Assembly: GCF_013004105.1 (NCBI RefSeq)
Contig: NZ_CP053085.1
Coordinates: 1-64,000 of the forward strand
Length of the DNA: 64,000 nucleotides
Direction of reading: 5' to 3'
Source of the DNA: Gemmatimonas groenlandica
Lineage (GTDB): Bacteria > Gemmatimonadota > Gemmatimonadetes > Gemmatimonadales > Gemmatimonadaceae
Under the pieces are notes generated by a model. That model ran no database searches, had not been told where the DNA came from, and worked only from the letters and a program-made list of their open reading frames with translations. This document shows, in pieces, positions 15,881-25,330 of the stretch (positions are counted from its first letter, which is position 1; every line of letters begins with the position of its first letter). The position numbers and the translations under genes are program-made.

Positions 15881-18499
15881 TTACTTGATCTCGCCGTTAC
15901 CGCGGTAGTAATCGCCCAGCAGATGCTCGGCGAAATACTCCATCAGCATGCGCTGGTTGTACGGGCCCGTGCCGCGATACCCGTGTGGCTCACCCGGATA
16001 GATGAAGAAGTCGAAGCGCTTGTTGGCCTTGATCAGCGCATTCGCCAAGCGGATGGTACCGCCCGGGTGCACGTTGTTGTCGAGATCACCGGTCGCGAGG
16101 GCGAGGTTGCCCTTGAGGTTGCCGGCGAGTTCGTCGTTGGTAGGCACGCGGATGTCGAACTTGATCTTGTCGGCGTTCGTGGAGTCCTGCACCACTTCGC
16201 GCGCAGCGGCGTTCGCTGCCGGTCCACCGCGCCGCGCCGCGCCGGTACCACCGGCACGCACCGCACCGGCGGCGCTATCGGCCTTGGCGATGACCTTCAC
16301 GCCGTGGTTCCACTCGCTCCAGTTCTGGTTGTAGATGTTGTTGTCGTGATTGCCCGATTCCGACCAGCCCACCTTGAAGAATTCGTTGTACGGCGGGAGG
16401 AGCAGGGCGGCGGCCGTCATGAAGCCACCACCGGAGTGGCCGAAGATGCCGACCTTGTCGAGATCGATGAACTTGTGGCGCGCACCGAGCTGCTCGATCG
16501 CGTACTTCTTGTCGGCCAGCGCATAGTCGCGCATGTTGCCGTAGCCGTAGCGATGGTAGGCGAGCGAGCGGAGCGGGCTGCCGCCGCGATGACCAACTTC
16601 GATCACGATGAAGCCGAGCTGCGCGAGCTGCATGAGCGGGCCACGCACGCTGAAGCCCGTGGTCATGCCTTCGGTCTGCGGGCCCGGGTACACGTAGGTG
16701 ATGATCGGATACTTCTTCGTGCTGTCGAAGTCGAACGGCTTCCACATGTTGCCGTACAGTTCTGTGACGCCGTCAGCGGCTTTCACCGAAAACGTCTCGG
16801 CGTTCTTGAAGCCGAGTTCCTTCAGCTTCGTGAGATCCATCTCCTCGAGCGTGCTGAGGATACGGCCCGTGGCCCCGTCACGCAGCACCGACTTGAACGG
16901 CATGTCCATGCGCGAGAACGAGTCGTAGATGTAGCGCTTGGTGGGCGACACCACACTGGGCGTGCCGTTCTCACCGAGGGTCGTGGCATGGTGCGCATTG
17001 CCCGCGTCGAGCAGCGTGAAGCCGGTGCCGTCGCCGTTCACGCGATAGAGGTGCGTCTGGTAGAGCTGTTCACCCGCTTCACGGCCCTGGCCCGACACCC
17101 ACACCTGCTGCGTCGTGGAATCGATCTTGACGATGCTGTTGGCGTTCCACTGTCCCGTGGTGAGCGGGCGCTTCTCGCCGCCGTCGAAGCCGTACACGTA
17201 GTACATGCCCCAGCCGGTCTTCTGCGACCACCAGAGGAAATCACCGCCCTGCTTGAGGTAGGCGATGTTCTTGGGCTCGAGCGCGGCGCCTTCGATGGCA
17301 TCGGCGAGCAATGACTTGATGGCGCCGGTGGCGACGTCCACTTCGATGAAGTCGACGGCGCGCTGCGGACGGTCGCGACGCACGACGCGCACTTTATCAC
17401 CGTTCACGGGCCAGTGCACATTCATGAGCGACTGGTCCTTCCACTTCGCCACGTTGATCTGCTTCACGGCCTTGTCGCCGCGACGGTACGTCCAGAGTTC
17501 ACTACGCGTGACGTCTTCTTCGCCCGGCATCGTGTACTTGTAGTGGATCAGCACTGGACGCGGCTGCGCGAGCACGTTCACGAGGAACAGCTCCTTCACC
17601 TTGCGCTGATCGCGGCGCACGAAGGCGAAGGACTTGCCGTCCGGCGACCACGAGACATTCGGGCGGATGCGCTGATCGCGGTTGTTGGCGTCGTCGGTGT
17701 CGTCCTGCTCCCCGTCGGTCTGCTGTCCGCCGCCGGCGAGGGCGGCGAGCTGGCGCGCGTTCTCCGTGGTGTCACGGTAGCCGAACGAGTAGTCCATGGC
17801 GCCGTCGGTGCTGATCTGCACCGTGTCGTTGCTGCTTTTCTCCACGATGTAGAGATTGTGCATGCGCGCGAACACGAACGCCGAGCTGTCCTTGTTGTAG
17901 TTGCGGAACTCGCCGCGGGCCCCGCCGCCGCCCGGGCCACCACCGCCCTGCGTGTTGACCTCTTCGTCAACCGGCGTCGGCGCGTTGCGCACCACGCGGC
18001 CGTTCGACTTGAGCGTCTCCGTGGCCAGCGTCCACTCGTAGCGCACGGTGTCCACCGTGAAGCGGAACGCCTTGTGGCTCTTGAGGAACGTGATGGTCTG
18101 GAAGGGCAGATTGGTGGCATCATACGGCTTCTTGCTGAGCATCGTGAGCTGTTCGGCCAGCTTGGCCGGATCGAACAGCAGACGCTTGGTGCCGCCCGTC
18201 GGCGACGGCACGAAGAGCATGAAGCGATTGCCGTTCCGGTCCTTCCAGTTGTAGTACATCGAGTCAGTCTGCCCGAGGAAGCGGGGCTGGACGGCCTGGG
18301 TGTACGAGATGGCGCGGAGCGCGGCGGTGCTGAAGCGATTGGCGAGTGTCCAGTTGCCCTTATTGGCGCGACCTTCGTCGGCCTGGGTCGACTGGGGGCC
18401 AAGCTGCGCCTGCGCGACACTTCCGCTGGCGGCGCTGGCGGCAGCCAAAGCCAAGAGAGTGGCGGTCCATCGACCGAAACGGCGCACTGCGTGAACCAT
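15881..18499 (-). CDS. S9 family prolyl oligopeptidase (DPP-IV-like), secreted
   Basis: An 872-residue exported serine peptidase. It has a signal peptide (cleavage near VAQAQ), then a beta-propeller domain (about 100-560, with SPDGKSFAFVRR blade motif) and a C-terminal alpha/beta hydrolase domain. The triad is visible: Ser689 in GHSGGG, Asp807 in DLDNNVH and His839 in GEPHGYR. The blade region carries a Gly-rich insertion near 180 (GGGGPGGGGARG), and an Ala/Gly-rich insertion near 745-765 lies inside the hydrolase domain. The ATG at 18499 has a GGAGG at 18509-18513; the frame stays open further upstream but without a signal. It should release N-terminal dipeptides from peptides in the periplasm. 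A PHP-domain gene lies 143 bases upstream on the same strand. Confidence 0.93.
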   Translation of the reverse strand: MVHAVRRFGRWTATLLALAAASAASGSVAQAQLGPQSTQADEGRANKGNWTLANRFSTAALRAISYTQAVQPRFLGQTDSMYYNWKDRNGNRFMLFVPSPTGGTKRLLFDPAKLAEQLTMLSKKPYDATNLPFQTITFLKSHKAFRFTVDTVRYEWTLATETLKSNGRVVRNAPTPVDEEVNTQGGGGPGGGGARGEFRNYNKDSSAFVFARMHNLYIVEKSSNDTVQISTDGAMDYSFGYRDTTENARQLAALAGGGQQTDGEQDDTDDANNRDQRIRPNVSWSPDGKSFAFVRRDQRKVKELFLVNVLAQPRPVLIHYKYTMPGEEDVTRSELWTYRRGDKAVKQINVAKWKDQSLMNVHWPVNGDKVRVVRRDRPQRAVDFIEVDVATGAIKSLLADAIEGAALEPKNIAYLKQGGDFLWWSQKTGWGMYYVYGFDGGEKRPLTTGQWNANSIVKIDSTTQQVWVSGQGREAGEQLYQTHLYRVNGDGTGFTLLDAGNAHHATTLGENGTPSVVSPTKRYIYDSFSRMDMPFKSVLRDGATGRILSTLEEMDLTKLKELGFKNAETFSVKAADGVTELYGNMWKPFDFDSTKKYPIITYVYPGPQTEGMTTGFSVRGPLMQLAQLGFIVIEVGHRGGSPLRSLAYHRYGYGNMRDYALADKKYAIEQLGARHKFIDLDKVGIFGHSGGGFMTAAALLLPPYNEFFKVGWSESGNHDNNIYNQNWSEWNHGVKVIAKADSAAGAVRAGGTGAARRGGPAANAAAREVVQDSTNADKIKFDIRVPTNDELAGNLKGNLALATGDLDNNVHPGGTIRLANALIKANKRFDFFIYPGEPHGYRGTGPYNQRMLMEYFAEHLLGDYYRGNGEIK

Positions 18500-18642
18500 G
18501 TCCTGCTTCCTCCGGAGGGCGAGAATGGCAGTTCCACGAATCGGACTGCCAACGAGAGATTTACTCTCCGGAAGCGATCGCCGTTGAGCCCGCAGCCGAA
18601 AAATCGTGGATGGCAGGCGCTTCGGGTGGGACGAGCGCCGGG

Positions 18643-19683
18643 TTACGGCGCCGCGCGCTCCCGGTATCGGGTGGTGAAGACCGGCTGGATCCAGGCCGTC
18701 GCGCCACTGGAATCGACCACGCGCGCCCGCACGTACGTCTCGGTGCCCCGGAGGCGGTAGGAGGGCGTGAGTGACTTGTCGGTGGCGAGGATCTCGCCGT
18801 TCGCGCCCACGAACTGCGTGGTGTACTTGAAGTCGCCGGTCCGGGCGATGGTGATCGACAAGGCAGATTCGGTCACCGTGATGGCGTCGACCACCGGTCC
18901 GGCGCTCGCGTAAAAGCGGCCGTCGTCGAGGGCGGTCACGATCTCCCGTGCGTCGCGCGAGCGGGCCCGTACCACGACCCAGCCGCGCCCGGGGTTGGCG
19001 CGTGCCTTCGCGAACTCGCCCTGGAAGTGGTGCGCGTCGTCGACCGCGATCCCGTAGATCCTCTTGCCGCGGGTGAGCAGCGCGTCCCACGCGTCTTCCA
19101 TGCCGGGCCAGTCTCCACCGCCGATGTTGTGCACGGTGGGGTGCCCGTTGAAGATCTCGAGCAGCCGGTCGTTTTTCACGCGGAAGAGCGTGGCCGTGTC
19201 GATGCTCCAGAGAAAATTCGGATGGTTGATGTGCGGCACGGCGCCCTCGGCGCGAATGGCGTCGACGGCTTTCTGCACGGTGCCGAAGAGCGTGCTGTCG
19301 CGCGGCGCGGCGATGACGCGAGTAATGCCCAACGCATTCACATGGACCGCCGCCTTCTGAAAGCCGGTCGTGACTTCTTCGCCGGGGATCAGCAGAAACG
19401 TCGAGTCCATCAACGACGTCAGCGTGGCCGGATCGGTGAAGACATTGTGATCGGAGAGCACGAGAAAGTCGTACTTCCGGTTCTTGTACCAACGAGCGAC
19501 TTCCTCAGGCGCCGTATCACCGTCGGAGTTGGTGGTGTGCGTATGGGTGTTGCCTTTGAGCCAGCGTGTCCCGGGGGCCGCCGCCGGGACGAGAAAGCGC
19601 GCCGGCTGCGCGGCGGCCGCGCGCGCGAGGCCGGAGAGTACGAGCGCGAGCGCGATCGCGCGCCGCATCGGGAATGAAGTCAT
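18643..19683 (-). CDS. Secreted PHP-domain metal-dependent hydrolase
   Basis: A 346-residue protein with a signal peptide (cleavage near AAAAQ; ATG at 19683, or 19668). The PHP metal-binding motifs are present in order: NTHTHTTNSDG near residue 45, LVLSDHN near 76, GEE near 101, HINHPN near 152, and VDDAHHF near 218. They support a di- or trinuclear metal site. PHP proteins hydrolyse phosphoesters; exported relatives act on unknown phosphorylated compounds. The C-terminal third (about 245-346) is a beta-rich domain that does not belong to PHP. It may be cotranscribed with the S9 peptidase. Confidence 0.85.
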   Translation of the reverse strand: MTSFPMRRAIALALVLSGLARAAAAQPARFLVPAAAPGTRWLKGNTHTHTTNSDGDTAPEEVARWYKNRKYDFLVLSDHNVFTDPATLTSLMDSTFLLIPGEEVTTGFQKAAVHVNALGITRVIAAPRDSTLFGTVQKAVDAIRAEGAVPHINHPNFLWSIDTATLFRVKNDRLLEIFNGHPTVHNIGGGDWPGMEDAWDALLTRGKRIYGIAVDDAHHFQGEFAKARANPGRGWVVVRARSRDAREIVTALDDGRFYASAGPVVDAITVTESALSITIARTGDFKYTTQFVGANGEILATDKSLTPSYRLRGTETYVRARVVDSSGATAWIQPVFTTRYRERAAP

Positions 19684-19816
19684 GTCTCACATACTGCCAC
19701 GTAATGCCTGCGCCCGCGAGCCGGTTACGGCTTCGTGACGGCGACGTGGGGGGATGGTGACACCGCTGTCGGACGTTGACCGTTTCGCTGTCCCTTCCCT
19801 ATTCGAGCCCGTTCCC

Positions 19817-22561
19817 ATGTCCGCTCTCCATCGCCTGCGGCGCGCCATCGCGCCGCTGATCGTCGCGTTCGGCGTTGCTGCCTGCACCGATCCCAGCGAA
19901 CCGCCGCAGCTCACACAGATGACGCTGTCGATGCCGTCCACGACGGTGGTGACCGGTCAAGCGGTCGCGGTCACGCCGCTGCCGATCGATCAGTTCGGGG
20001 TGAGCATGCCACCGGCGACCATTGACTGGAGTTCGACGGCACCCTCCATCGCGACGGTGTCGGCGGCTGGCGTCGTGACCGGTGTCGCGCCTGGATCGGC
20101 CGCCGTGGTCGCGACGTCGGGTGGGCTCACGACGCAGCTCACGATCACCGTGGTCGGCGCCACGTTGTCGTCGCTCACCATTACGATCCCATCGCTCACC
20201 TTGATGCAGGGACAGACGGCGGCCGCCACCGCGAACGGACTCGACCAGCTGAGTCGCCCGCTGGCCAGCGGGCGGGTAACGTGGGTGAGTGGGTCGCCCA
20301 CCGTCGCCACCGTGGACAGCCTCGGCAATGTCCGCGCAGTCGCGCCCGGCACGTCGACGCTCACGGCAACGGTCGGCACCATTTCGGCGCAGCGCACGAT
20401 CACGGTGACGGCGCTGCCAGCGATCCGCATTACGGAAGTCGAATCGAACGGCGGTACACCCGGCGATTGGACGGAGCTGTTCAATCCCACGGCCACGGCC
20501 GTTGACATCTCCGGCTGGAGCTTCAAAGACAACGACAACACGCGGACGTTCGCGTTTCCCGCAGGCACCCTGATTCCGGCGGGCGGCTACTACGTCGTGG
20601 AGGAAGCAGCGTTCGGCTTCGGACTCGGCGCCGCCGACGAAGCGCGGCTGTTCAGCCAGTACGGCGTGTTGGTGGACAGCTACGCGTGGACCGCGCACGC
20701 CGCCACCACGTACGGACGCTGCCCGAGCGTGACCGGTGCGGTCGTGACGACCGCCGAGTCGACGAAGGGCGCAGCGAACGATTGCCGCGTGTTGGTGGTC
20801 GTGAATGAAGTCGAGTCGAACGGCGGCACGCCGGGCGACTGGATCGAGTTGTACAATCGCGGTACCACCGTCGTGAACCTTTCCGGGTTCGTGGTCAAGG
20901 ACAACGACGATTCGCGCACGACCACACTGCCCGCCGGCACGACCATCGCCGCTGGCGGATTCCTGGTCATCGAAGAAGCGCAACTCGGCTTCGGACTCGG
21001 TGCGGCCGACGCGGCGCGTCTCTTCGATCCGTCAGGTACGCTGGTGGACTCGTACACGTGGACGGCACACGCCACGACCACGTTCGGCCGTTGCCCGGAC
21101 GGTACCGGCCCGTTCTCAACGACGGCCTTCGCCACTAAGTCGGCGGCAAACGACTGTCGGTCGGCCGTCCGTATCAACGAAGTGGAATCGAACGGCGGCA
21201 CGCCGGGTGACTGGATCGAGTTGTACAACGCTGGCAGCACGGCGGTCGACCTGTCGAACTTCCTCGTGAAGGACAACGACGACACGCGCACCACGCGACT
21301 CCCCGCCGGCGCGACGATCGCGCCGGGCGGATACTACGTAATCGAGGAAGACGTACTCGGCTTCGGGCTCGGCGCGGGTGACGCGGCGCGCATCTTCGAC
21401 GCCAACGGCACGCTGCTCGATTCGTACACGTGGACGGCGCACGCGACAATCACCTACGGTCGCTGTCCGAATGGCACGGGCGACTTCGCCGACGCGACGG
21501 CATCCACCAAGGGCGCTGCCAACAGCTGCACGCCGGTGACGGGGCCCACCACCTCGCCGTGGCCGGGAAGCGATGACGTGCAGACCGTGGATGGAACCGC
21601 AGTGTTCGGCGGCAATCTGAGTGGACTCACGTACGAGGCTGCCGGCGGCGGTCAGCCCGCCGTGCTATGGGCCGCCCGCAACGGACCGGGATCGATCTTC
21701 CGACTCGTGTTCAGCGGCGGGATCTGGACGCCGGATGCCACGAATGGTTGGAGCGCCGGCAAGCTGCTGCGCTATCCCGACGGACTTGGAGAGCCCGACG
21801 CCGAAGGGATTACGCTCGTGGCGGGTGCCGCTGGCGGTGGCGTGTACGTGGCGTCTGAGCGCAACAACAGCGCGAATTCGGTGAGTCGGAACAGCATTCT
21901 GCGATTCGATGCGACGGCCGCGGGCAGCACGCTCACGGCGACGCACGAATGGAACCTCACGGCCGATCTGCCGGCCGTCGGCGCGAACCTCGGTATTGAG
22001 GCGATCACCTGGATTCCCGACAGCATGCTGGTGGCCAACGGCTTCTACGACGAATCGAAAGCGCGCGCGTACGCACCCGCGGACTACGCGAGTCACGGTA
22101 CCGGCCTCTTCTTCGTGGGCGTCGAGGCCAACGGCACGATCTACGCTTATGCGCTGAACCACGCCACGAACAGTGCCACACGCGTGGCGACGATCGTGAC
22201 CGGCTTCCCCGGCGTCATGGGTATGGAGTACGATCGCGACACCGGCTATCTGTGGGCGACCTGCGATGACGGTTGTGGCAACACCACCGGCGTGCTGCAG
22301 ATCGACGTGAGCGTCGCATCACCCACTCGTGGACGTTTCCTCGCGCCGCGGCGCTATGCCCGTCCGTCGACGCTGCCGAACATCAACAACGAAGGTTTCG
22401 CCTTCGCGCCGCAGTCGTCATGTGTCGCGGGACGGAAGTCGGTCTTCTGGGCCGACGACAGCGAAACGGCTGGCCATTCGATTCGCAGCGCCACGATCCC
22501 GTGCGCGACCTTCCCGCGCGCCCCGATTAACTTCATGCGGACGCGTGGCCCAATGCCCTGA
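19817..22561 (+). CDS. Lipoprotein with Ig-like (BIG2) and triple lamin-tail domains
   Basis: A 914-residue surface or periplasmic lipoprotein. The ATG at 19817 opens a signal ending in a FGVAAC lipobox. Two BIG2-type Ig-like domains follow (about residues 35-115 and 120-200; motif IATVSAAGVVTGVAPGSAAV in the first). Three lamin-tail domains, each 124 residues, come next (about 207-578), with the repeated pattern ESNGGTPGDW...ELYN and DNDDxRTTxLPAG. The remaining third (about 590-914) looks like a beta-propeller-type domain of the kind found in secreted phytase or esterase-like proteins, with PDGLGEPDAEGITLV and a Cys pair in CDDGCGN. Lamin-tail domains in bacteria accompany extracellular nucleases and phosphoesterases; a metallophosphoesterase gene lies 17 bases downstream on the same strand. 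Confidence 0.85.
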   Translation: MSALHRLRRAIAPLIVAFGVAACTDPSEPPQLTQMTLSMPSTTVVTGQAVAVTPLPIDQFGVSMPPATIDWSSTAPSIATVSAAGVVTGVAPGSAAVVATSGGLTTQLTITVVGATLSSLTITIPSLTLMQGQTAAATANGLDQLSRPLASGRVTWVSGSPTVATVDSLGNVRAVAPGTSTLTATVGTISAQRTITVTALPAIRITEVESNGGTPGDWTELFNPTATAVDISGWSFKDNDNTRTFAFPAGTLIPAGGYYVVEEAAFGFGLGAADEARLFSQYGVLVDSYAWTAHAATTYGRCPSVTGAVVTTAESTKGAANDCRVLVVVNEVESNGGTPGDWIELYNRGTTVVNLSGFVVKDNDDSRTTTLPAGTTIAAGGFLVIEEAQLGFGLGAADAARLFDPSGTLVDSYTWTAHATTTFGRCPDGTGPFSTTAFATKSAANDCRSAVRINEVESNGGTPGDWIELYNAGSTAVDLSNFLVKDNDDTRTTRLPAGATIAPGGYYVIEEDVLGFGLGAGDAARIFDANGTLLDSYTWTAHATITYGRCPNGTGDFADATASTKGAANSCTPVTGPTTSPWPGSDDVQTVDGTAVFGGNLSGLTYEAAGGGQPAVLWAARNGPGSIFRLVFSGGIWTPDATNGWSAGKLLRYPDGLGEPDAEGITLVAGAAGGGVYVASERNNSANSVSRNSILRFDATAAGSTLTATHEWNLTADLPAVGANLGIEAITWIPDSMLVANGFYDESKARAYAPADYASHGTGLFFVGVEANGTIYAYALNHATNSATRVATIVTGFPGVMGMEYDRDTGYLWATCDDGCGNTTGVLQIDVSVASPTRGRFLAPRRYARPSTLPNINNEGFAFAPQSSCVAGRKSVFWADDSETAGHSIRSATIPCATFPRAPINFMRTRGPMP
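20435..21550 (+). repeat. Three tandem 372-bp coding repeats (lamin-tail domains)
   Basis: Units begin at 20435, 20807 and 21179 with an exact 372-base period (124 codons). The second and third units are the most alike, with long runs of shared codons around GGCACGCCGGG and TGGATCGAGTTGTACAA. The period keeps the frame, so the copy number can change without breaking the protein. Confidence 0.85.
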
Positions 22562-22578
22562 CCTCGACGACTGATGTG

Positions 22579-23421
22579 ATGATTTCTCGACGCGCATTCC
22601 TGGTGACCGCCGGTGGCATGGCGGTCACCATGGCGGGCACCGTCGGCTACACCTTCGAGGTGGAGCCGGAGTGGCTCGAGGTCACGACGGCGGCGCTGCC
22701 GATTCGTCGATTGCCGTCGTCGTTGGTGGGGAAGCGACTCGCGCAGCTTTCCGACATCCACATCGGGCCGAACGTCGCCGACCGCTACGTGAGACGCACG
22801 TTCGACACGGTTCGCGCCCTGCAGCCCGACATCGTCGTCGTGAGCGGCGATCTGATCTCGCTGCATCCGACGCAACAAAAGCATGCCGAGGCGATCTACG
22901 CGGAACTCCCGCGTGGATCGCTCGGCACCTTCGTGACGTTCGGCAACCACGACTACGGTCGCAATTGGGCACAGCCAAGCGTCGCGGCCGGCCTGCGCGG
23001 TGCACTCGAGAATCTCGGCATCACCGTACTCGTGAACGAGGTGGGCGTGGCCGGCGGGCTGCAGCTGGTGGGGCTCGGCGATCTCTGGGCGGGACAGTTC
23101 CGCCCGGAAGAGGCCTTTGCACGAGTCGACCCGGCCATCGCGCAGCTGGCGGTGAGTCACAACCCGGACACCGTCGATCTGCCGGGATGGGGTAACTACG
23201 ACGGCTGGATCCTCGCCGGGCACACCCACGGTGGACAGTGCAAGCCGCCGTTCTTGCCGCCGCCGATCCTTCCCGTGCAGAATCGGCGCTACACCAGCGG
23301 CGCTTTCGAACTCTCCCGCGGACGGCACATGTACATCAGCCGAGGAGTGGGAACGTTTCTTCCGGTGCGATTCAATGTCCGGCCGGAAGTCACCGTGTTC
23401 TCGCTACAGAGCGCGGACTAG
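22579..23421 (+). CDS. Tat-exported metallophosphoesterase (YaeI-like)
   Basis: A 280-residue calcineurin-like phosphoesterase. The N-terminus MISRRAFLVTAGGMAVTMAG is a Tat-type signal. The metal ligands are all visible: QLSDIHIG, VVSGDLIS, FGNHDYG, and the C-terminal AGHTHGGQ. The family hydrolyses phosphodiesters or UDP-diacylglucosamine-type bonds; the membrane-linked YaeI branch fits best by the spacing of the HTHGGQ motif and the length. The ATG at 22579 is preferred over the GTG at 22576. It is 17 bases behind the lamin-tail lipoprotein gene and probably cotranscribed; the two may act together on extracytoplasmic phosphate esters. Confidence 0.9.
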   Translation: MISRRAFLVTAGGMAVTMAGTVGYTFEVEPEWLEVTTAALPIRRLPSSLVGKRLAQLSDIHIGPNVADRYVRRTFDTVRALQPDIVVVSGDLISLHPTQQKHAEAIYAELPRGSLGTFVTFGNHDYGRNWAQPSVAAGLRGALENLGITVLVNEVGVAGGLQLVGLGDLWAGQFRPEEAFARVDPAIAQLAVSHNPDTVDLPGWGNYDGWILAGHTHGGQCKPPFLPPPILPVQNRRYTSGAFELSRGRHMYISRGVGTFLPVRFNVRPEVTVFSLQSAD

Positions 23422-23435
23422 CGAAGCCGCGTACG

Positions 23436-24395
23436 TCAGCGGGTCACGGTCCGCAACAATCCGTCCAGCGATTTTCCGCGGGCAAGCTCGCTCACGCGCG
23501 ACTCGACGCGCGGGAATATGGTGACGGCGTCCGCGCGAAACTTCGTGAAGAGCGCCTTGAGATCCGTTGACGACAGCGAGCGCCCCTGCGCGTAGTACTG
23601 GTCGGCGGCATGCCCGAGCGCATAGGTGCTGGCGAAAGTCACCGCGGCGCCACTGGCGATACCGGCGCCTCCGCCCAACAGCCCGCCAAGCAGGCCACCG
23701 GCGATGCCGCCGAAGGCGCGACGCACCACCTTTTCGAGTACCTGCGCCGCAGCACCCAATCCGAAGGTCGCCACGAGATCCGTCACCTGCTGCGTGTCGA
23801 GCTGCTGCCCGTGACGCTGACCGATGTGATGCACCAAGCGGAGCTGCAGCGGCAGAATGCCGAGATTGGCCAGGCGATCCGGAAGAAGTTCGAGCGATGC
23901 CGTGAGCAATGCCTGATCGAGGATGTGCTCGTCGAGTTGCGCCGCCGCCGCCGCGACGGTCGCGGTATCTGATGTAGCATCCGGGATGACCGGCACGCCC
24001 AGCGATGGCGTGGCCGACAGCACCGGGTGATCACCGACCGCGCGATTGATGTCGGCGATCACGTCGTCGTTGGCCGATGTGTCGAGCTGCAGGGCGTCGG
24101 CGAGATCGTGCAGAAACTTTCCCTCGCTCGGATTGATCCAGCCGTTGGCGTGGCACACCGCGGTCGCCGTGTCATGGGCCAGGCGTTTCGCCTCTGGCGA
24201 CTCCAGTCGAGCGGCCAGTGTGGTAATCGTGAGCGCACCGCTCATCGCCTGCGCGATCACTGTTTCGGGGGCGAGCAGACCGAGGCTCCGTGCCACCTCG
24301 ACGACGCGGGCCTGTTCTGCCTCGTCCTGTAGTCCATCGGAGATGGAGGCCAGCGTGGCCAGAGCGATGATGGTTTCGAGTTCTTCGGTCGTCAC
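23436..24395 (-). CDS. TerB-like / DUF697-type membrane-associated protein
   Basis: A 319-residue protein. The GTG at 24395 is the likely start because AAGGAG lies 5 bases upstream (24401-24406); a start at 24413 or 24422 would put this site inside the gene. Residues 1-110 are helical and acidic and resemble TerB-type domains (IIALATLASISDGLQDEAE, then WINPSEGKFLHDLADAL). Residues about 150-300 contain a Gly-rich hydrophobic hairpin (FGGIAGGLLGGLLGGGAGIA) followed by a helical end, as in DUF697/EcsC-like proteins. It probably binds the membrane peripherally. The role is unknown; TerB domains are linked to stress response and metal sensing. It is convergent with the phosphoesterase gene. Confidence 0.7.
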   Translation of the reverse strand: MTTEELETIIALATLASISDGLQDEAEQARVVEVARSLGLLAPETVIAQAMSGALTITTLAARLESPEAKRLAHDTATAVCHANGWINPSEGKFLHDLADALQLDTSANDDVIADINRAVGDHPVLSATPSLGVPVIPDATSDTATVAAAAAQLDEHILDQALLTASLELLPDRLANLGILPLQLRLVHHIGQRHGQQLDTQQVTDLVATFGLGAAAQVLEKVVRRAFGGIAGGLLGGLLGGGAGIASGAAVTFASTYALGHAADQYYAQGRSLSSTDLKALFTKFRADAVTIFPRVESRVSELARGKSLDGLLRTVTR

Positions 24396-24556
24396 GGATT
24401 CTCCTTGTTTCATGACTTGCATACAGCCTGCCTACATCAAGATGCTGTCGAAACGGGTTCGCGGGGGCACGATCGGTGTATCGATTCTCGATATCCGGTG
24501 TGCAGGCTGCGTGCCGGATTCATGTATATCGCGGATCGACTCTCTTCGGAGGAACA

Positions 24557-25243
24557 ATGCGGCACCTCACCCTGATCGCCCTTCTGCTCTCGTCCCTGGC
24601 TCTGTCAGGGTGCAGTGACGGTAATAGCGTGCAACCGGGACCGGTGGGTGGCGGCTCTTCCCCGACCCTCCACGTGGTGAATGGCACGGCCGCCACCGTC
24701 GAAGTGCGCGTGGACGGGGCCGTCCGTCAGGCCGCGCTGGCGCCATACTCGATTTCGCCGTCGATCTCGACCACCGTCGGCAGTCGCACCGTGCAGTTGG
24801 TTGCCACCGGGGCGTTTGCCGGCACGGCACAGGTGGTTGTGCAGACGGAAAGCGGTGCGCGCGAAACCGTGGCGGCATTGCCCGGCTCGGGCCTGCCGCT
24901 GCTCGCGGTGACGCTCCCCGACACCGGCTATCAGGTGGGCGCCAACCGGAGCAAGCTGCGCGTCGTGCATCTGGCGGCGGCGAGCCCACCCCTCACCATC
25001 TGGCGTACGCAACCCGACTTCCAGACCCCGATCTCGATCATGACGCCGTATGCCTATCTGGCCACGGCCATCGTGGAGAGCTCGGCGGGTGAATGGAACG
25101 TTCGCGTCTGGCCCACGGGCAACGGCTCGTGGACGGCGGCGGCCGGCGCGATCGCACTCACAATCCCCGCTGGACAGCTGCGTACCGTGGCCACCATGGA
25201 TGCGCCGGGCGGAGGGGTGCAGCTCAAAGTCGTCGAACCCTGA
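24557..25243 (+). CDS. DUF4397 domain lipoprotein
   Basis: A 228-residue lipoprotein with a LALSGC lipobox after a hydrophobic segment. The ATG at 24557 has GGAGGA at 24548-24553. Two similar beta-sandwich halves follow: the first begins LHVVNGTAATVEVRVDG and the second LRVVHLAAASPPLTI, each with the N(G/x)-V-R-V-x-(W/D) pattern of DUF4397. This family is common on Bacteroidota and Gemmatimonadota surfaces; function is unknown. The gene is alone between divergent and DUF937 neighbours. Confidence 0.82.
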   Translation: MRHLTLIALLLSSLALSGCSDGNSVQPGPVGGGSSPTLHVVNGTAATVEVRVDGAVRQAALAPYSISPSISTTVGSRTVQLVATGAFAGTAQVVVQTESGARETVAALPGSGLPLLAVTLPDTGYQVGANRSKLRVVHLAAASPPLTIWRTQPDFQTPISIMTPYAYLATAIVESSAGEWNVRVWPTGNGSWTAAAGAIALTIPAGQLRTVATMDAPGGGVQLKVVEP

Positions 25244-25330
25244 CCGTGTCGTTGACGGTGGCCTGTTGACGATTGCCCTGCGACACGTGTTCGTATGGCA
25301 CACAGGCACACGACCTTTTCAGGAGTCACG

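Noticed and set aside
15923-18760. Two long plus-strand frames opposite the S9 peptidase
   Set aside because: Val/Arg/His-rich shadow frames without motifs; the minus frame has propeller and triad residues.
18643-19492. Upstream extension of the S9 peptidase frame through the PHP gene
   Set aside because: The extension is in another frame of the PHP gene, has shadow composition and no signal peptide; ATG 18499 has a good ribosome binding site.
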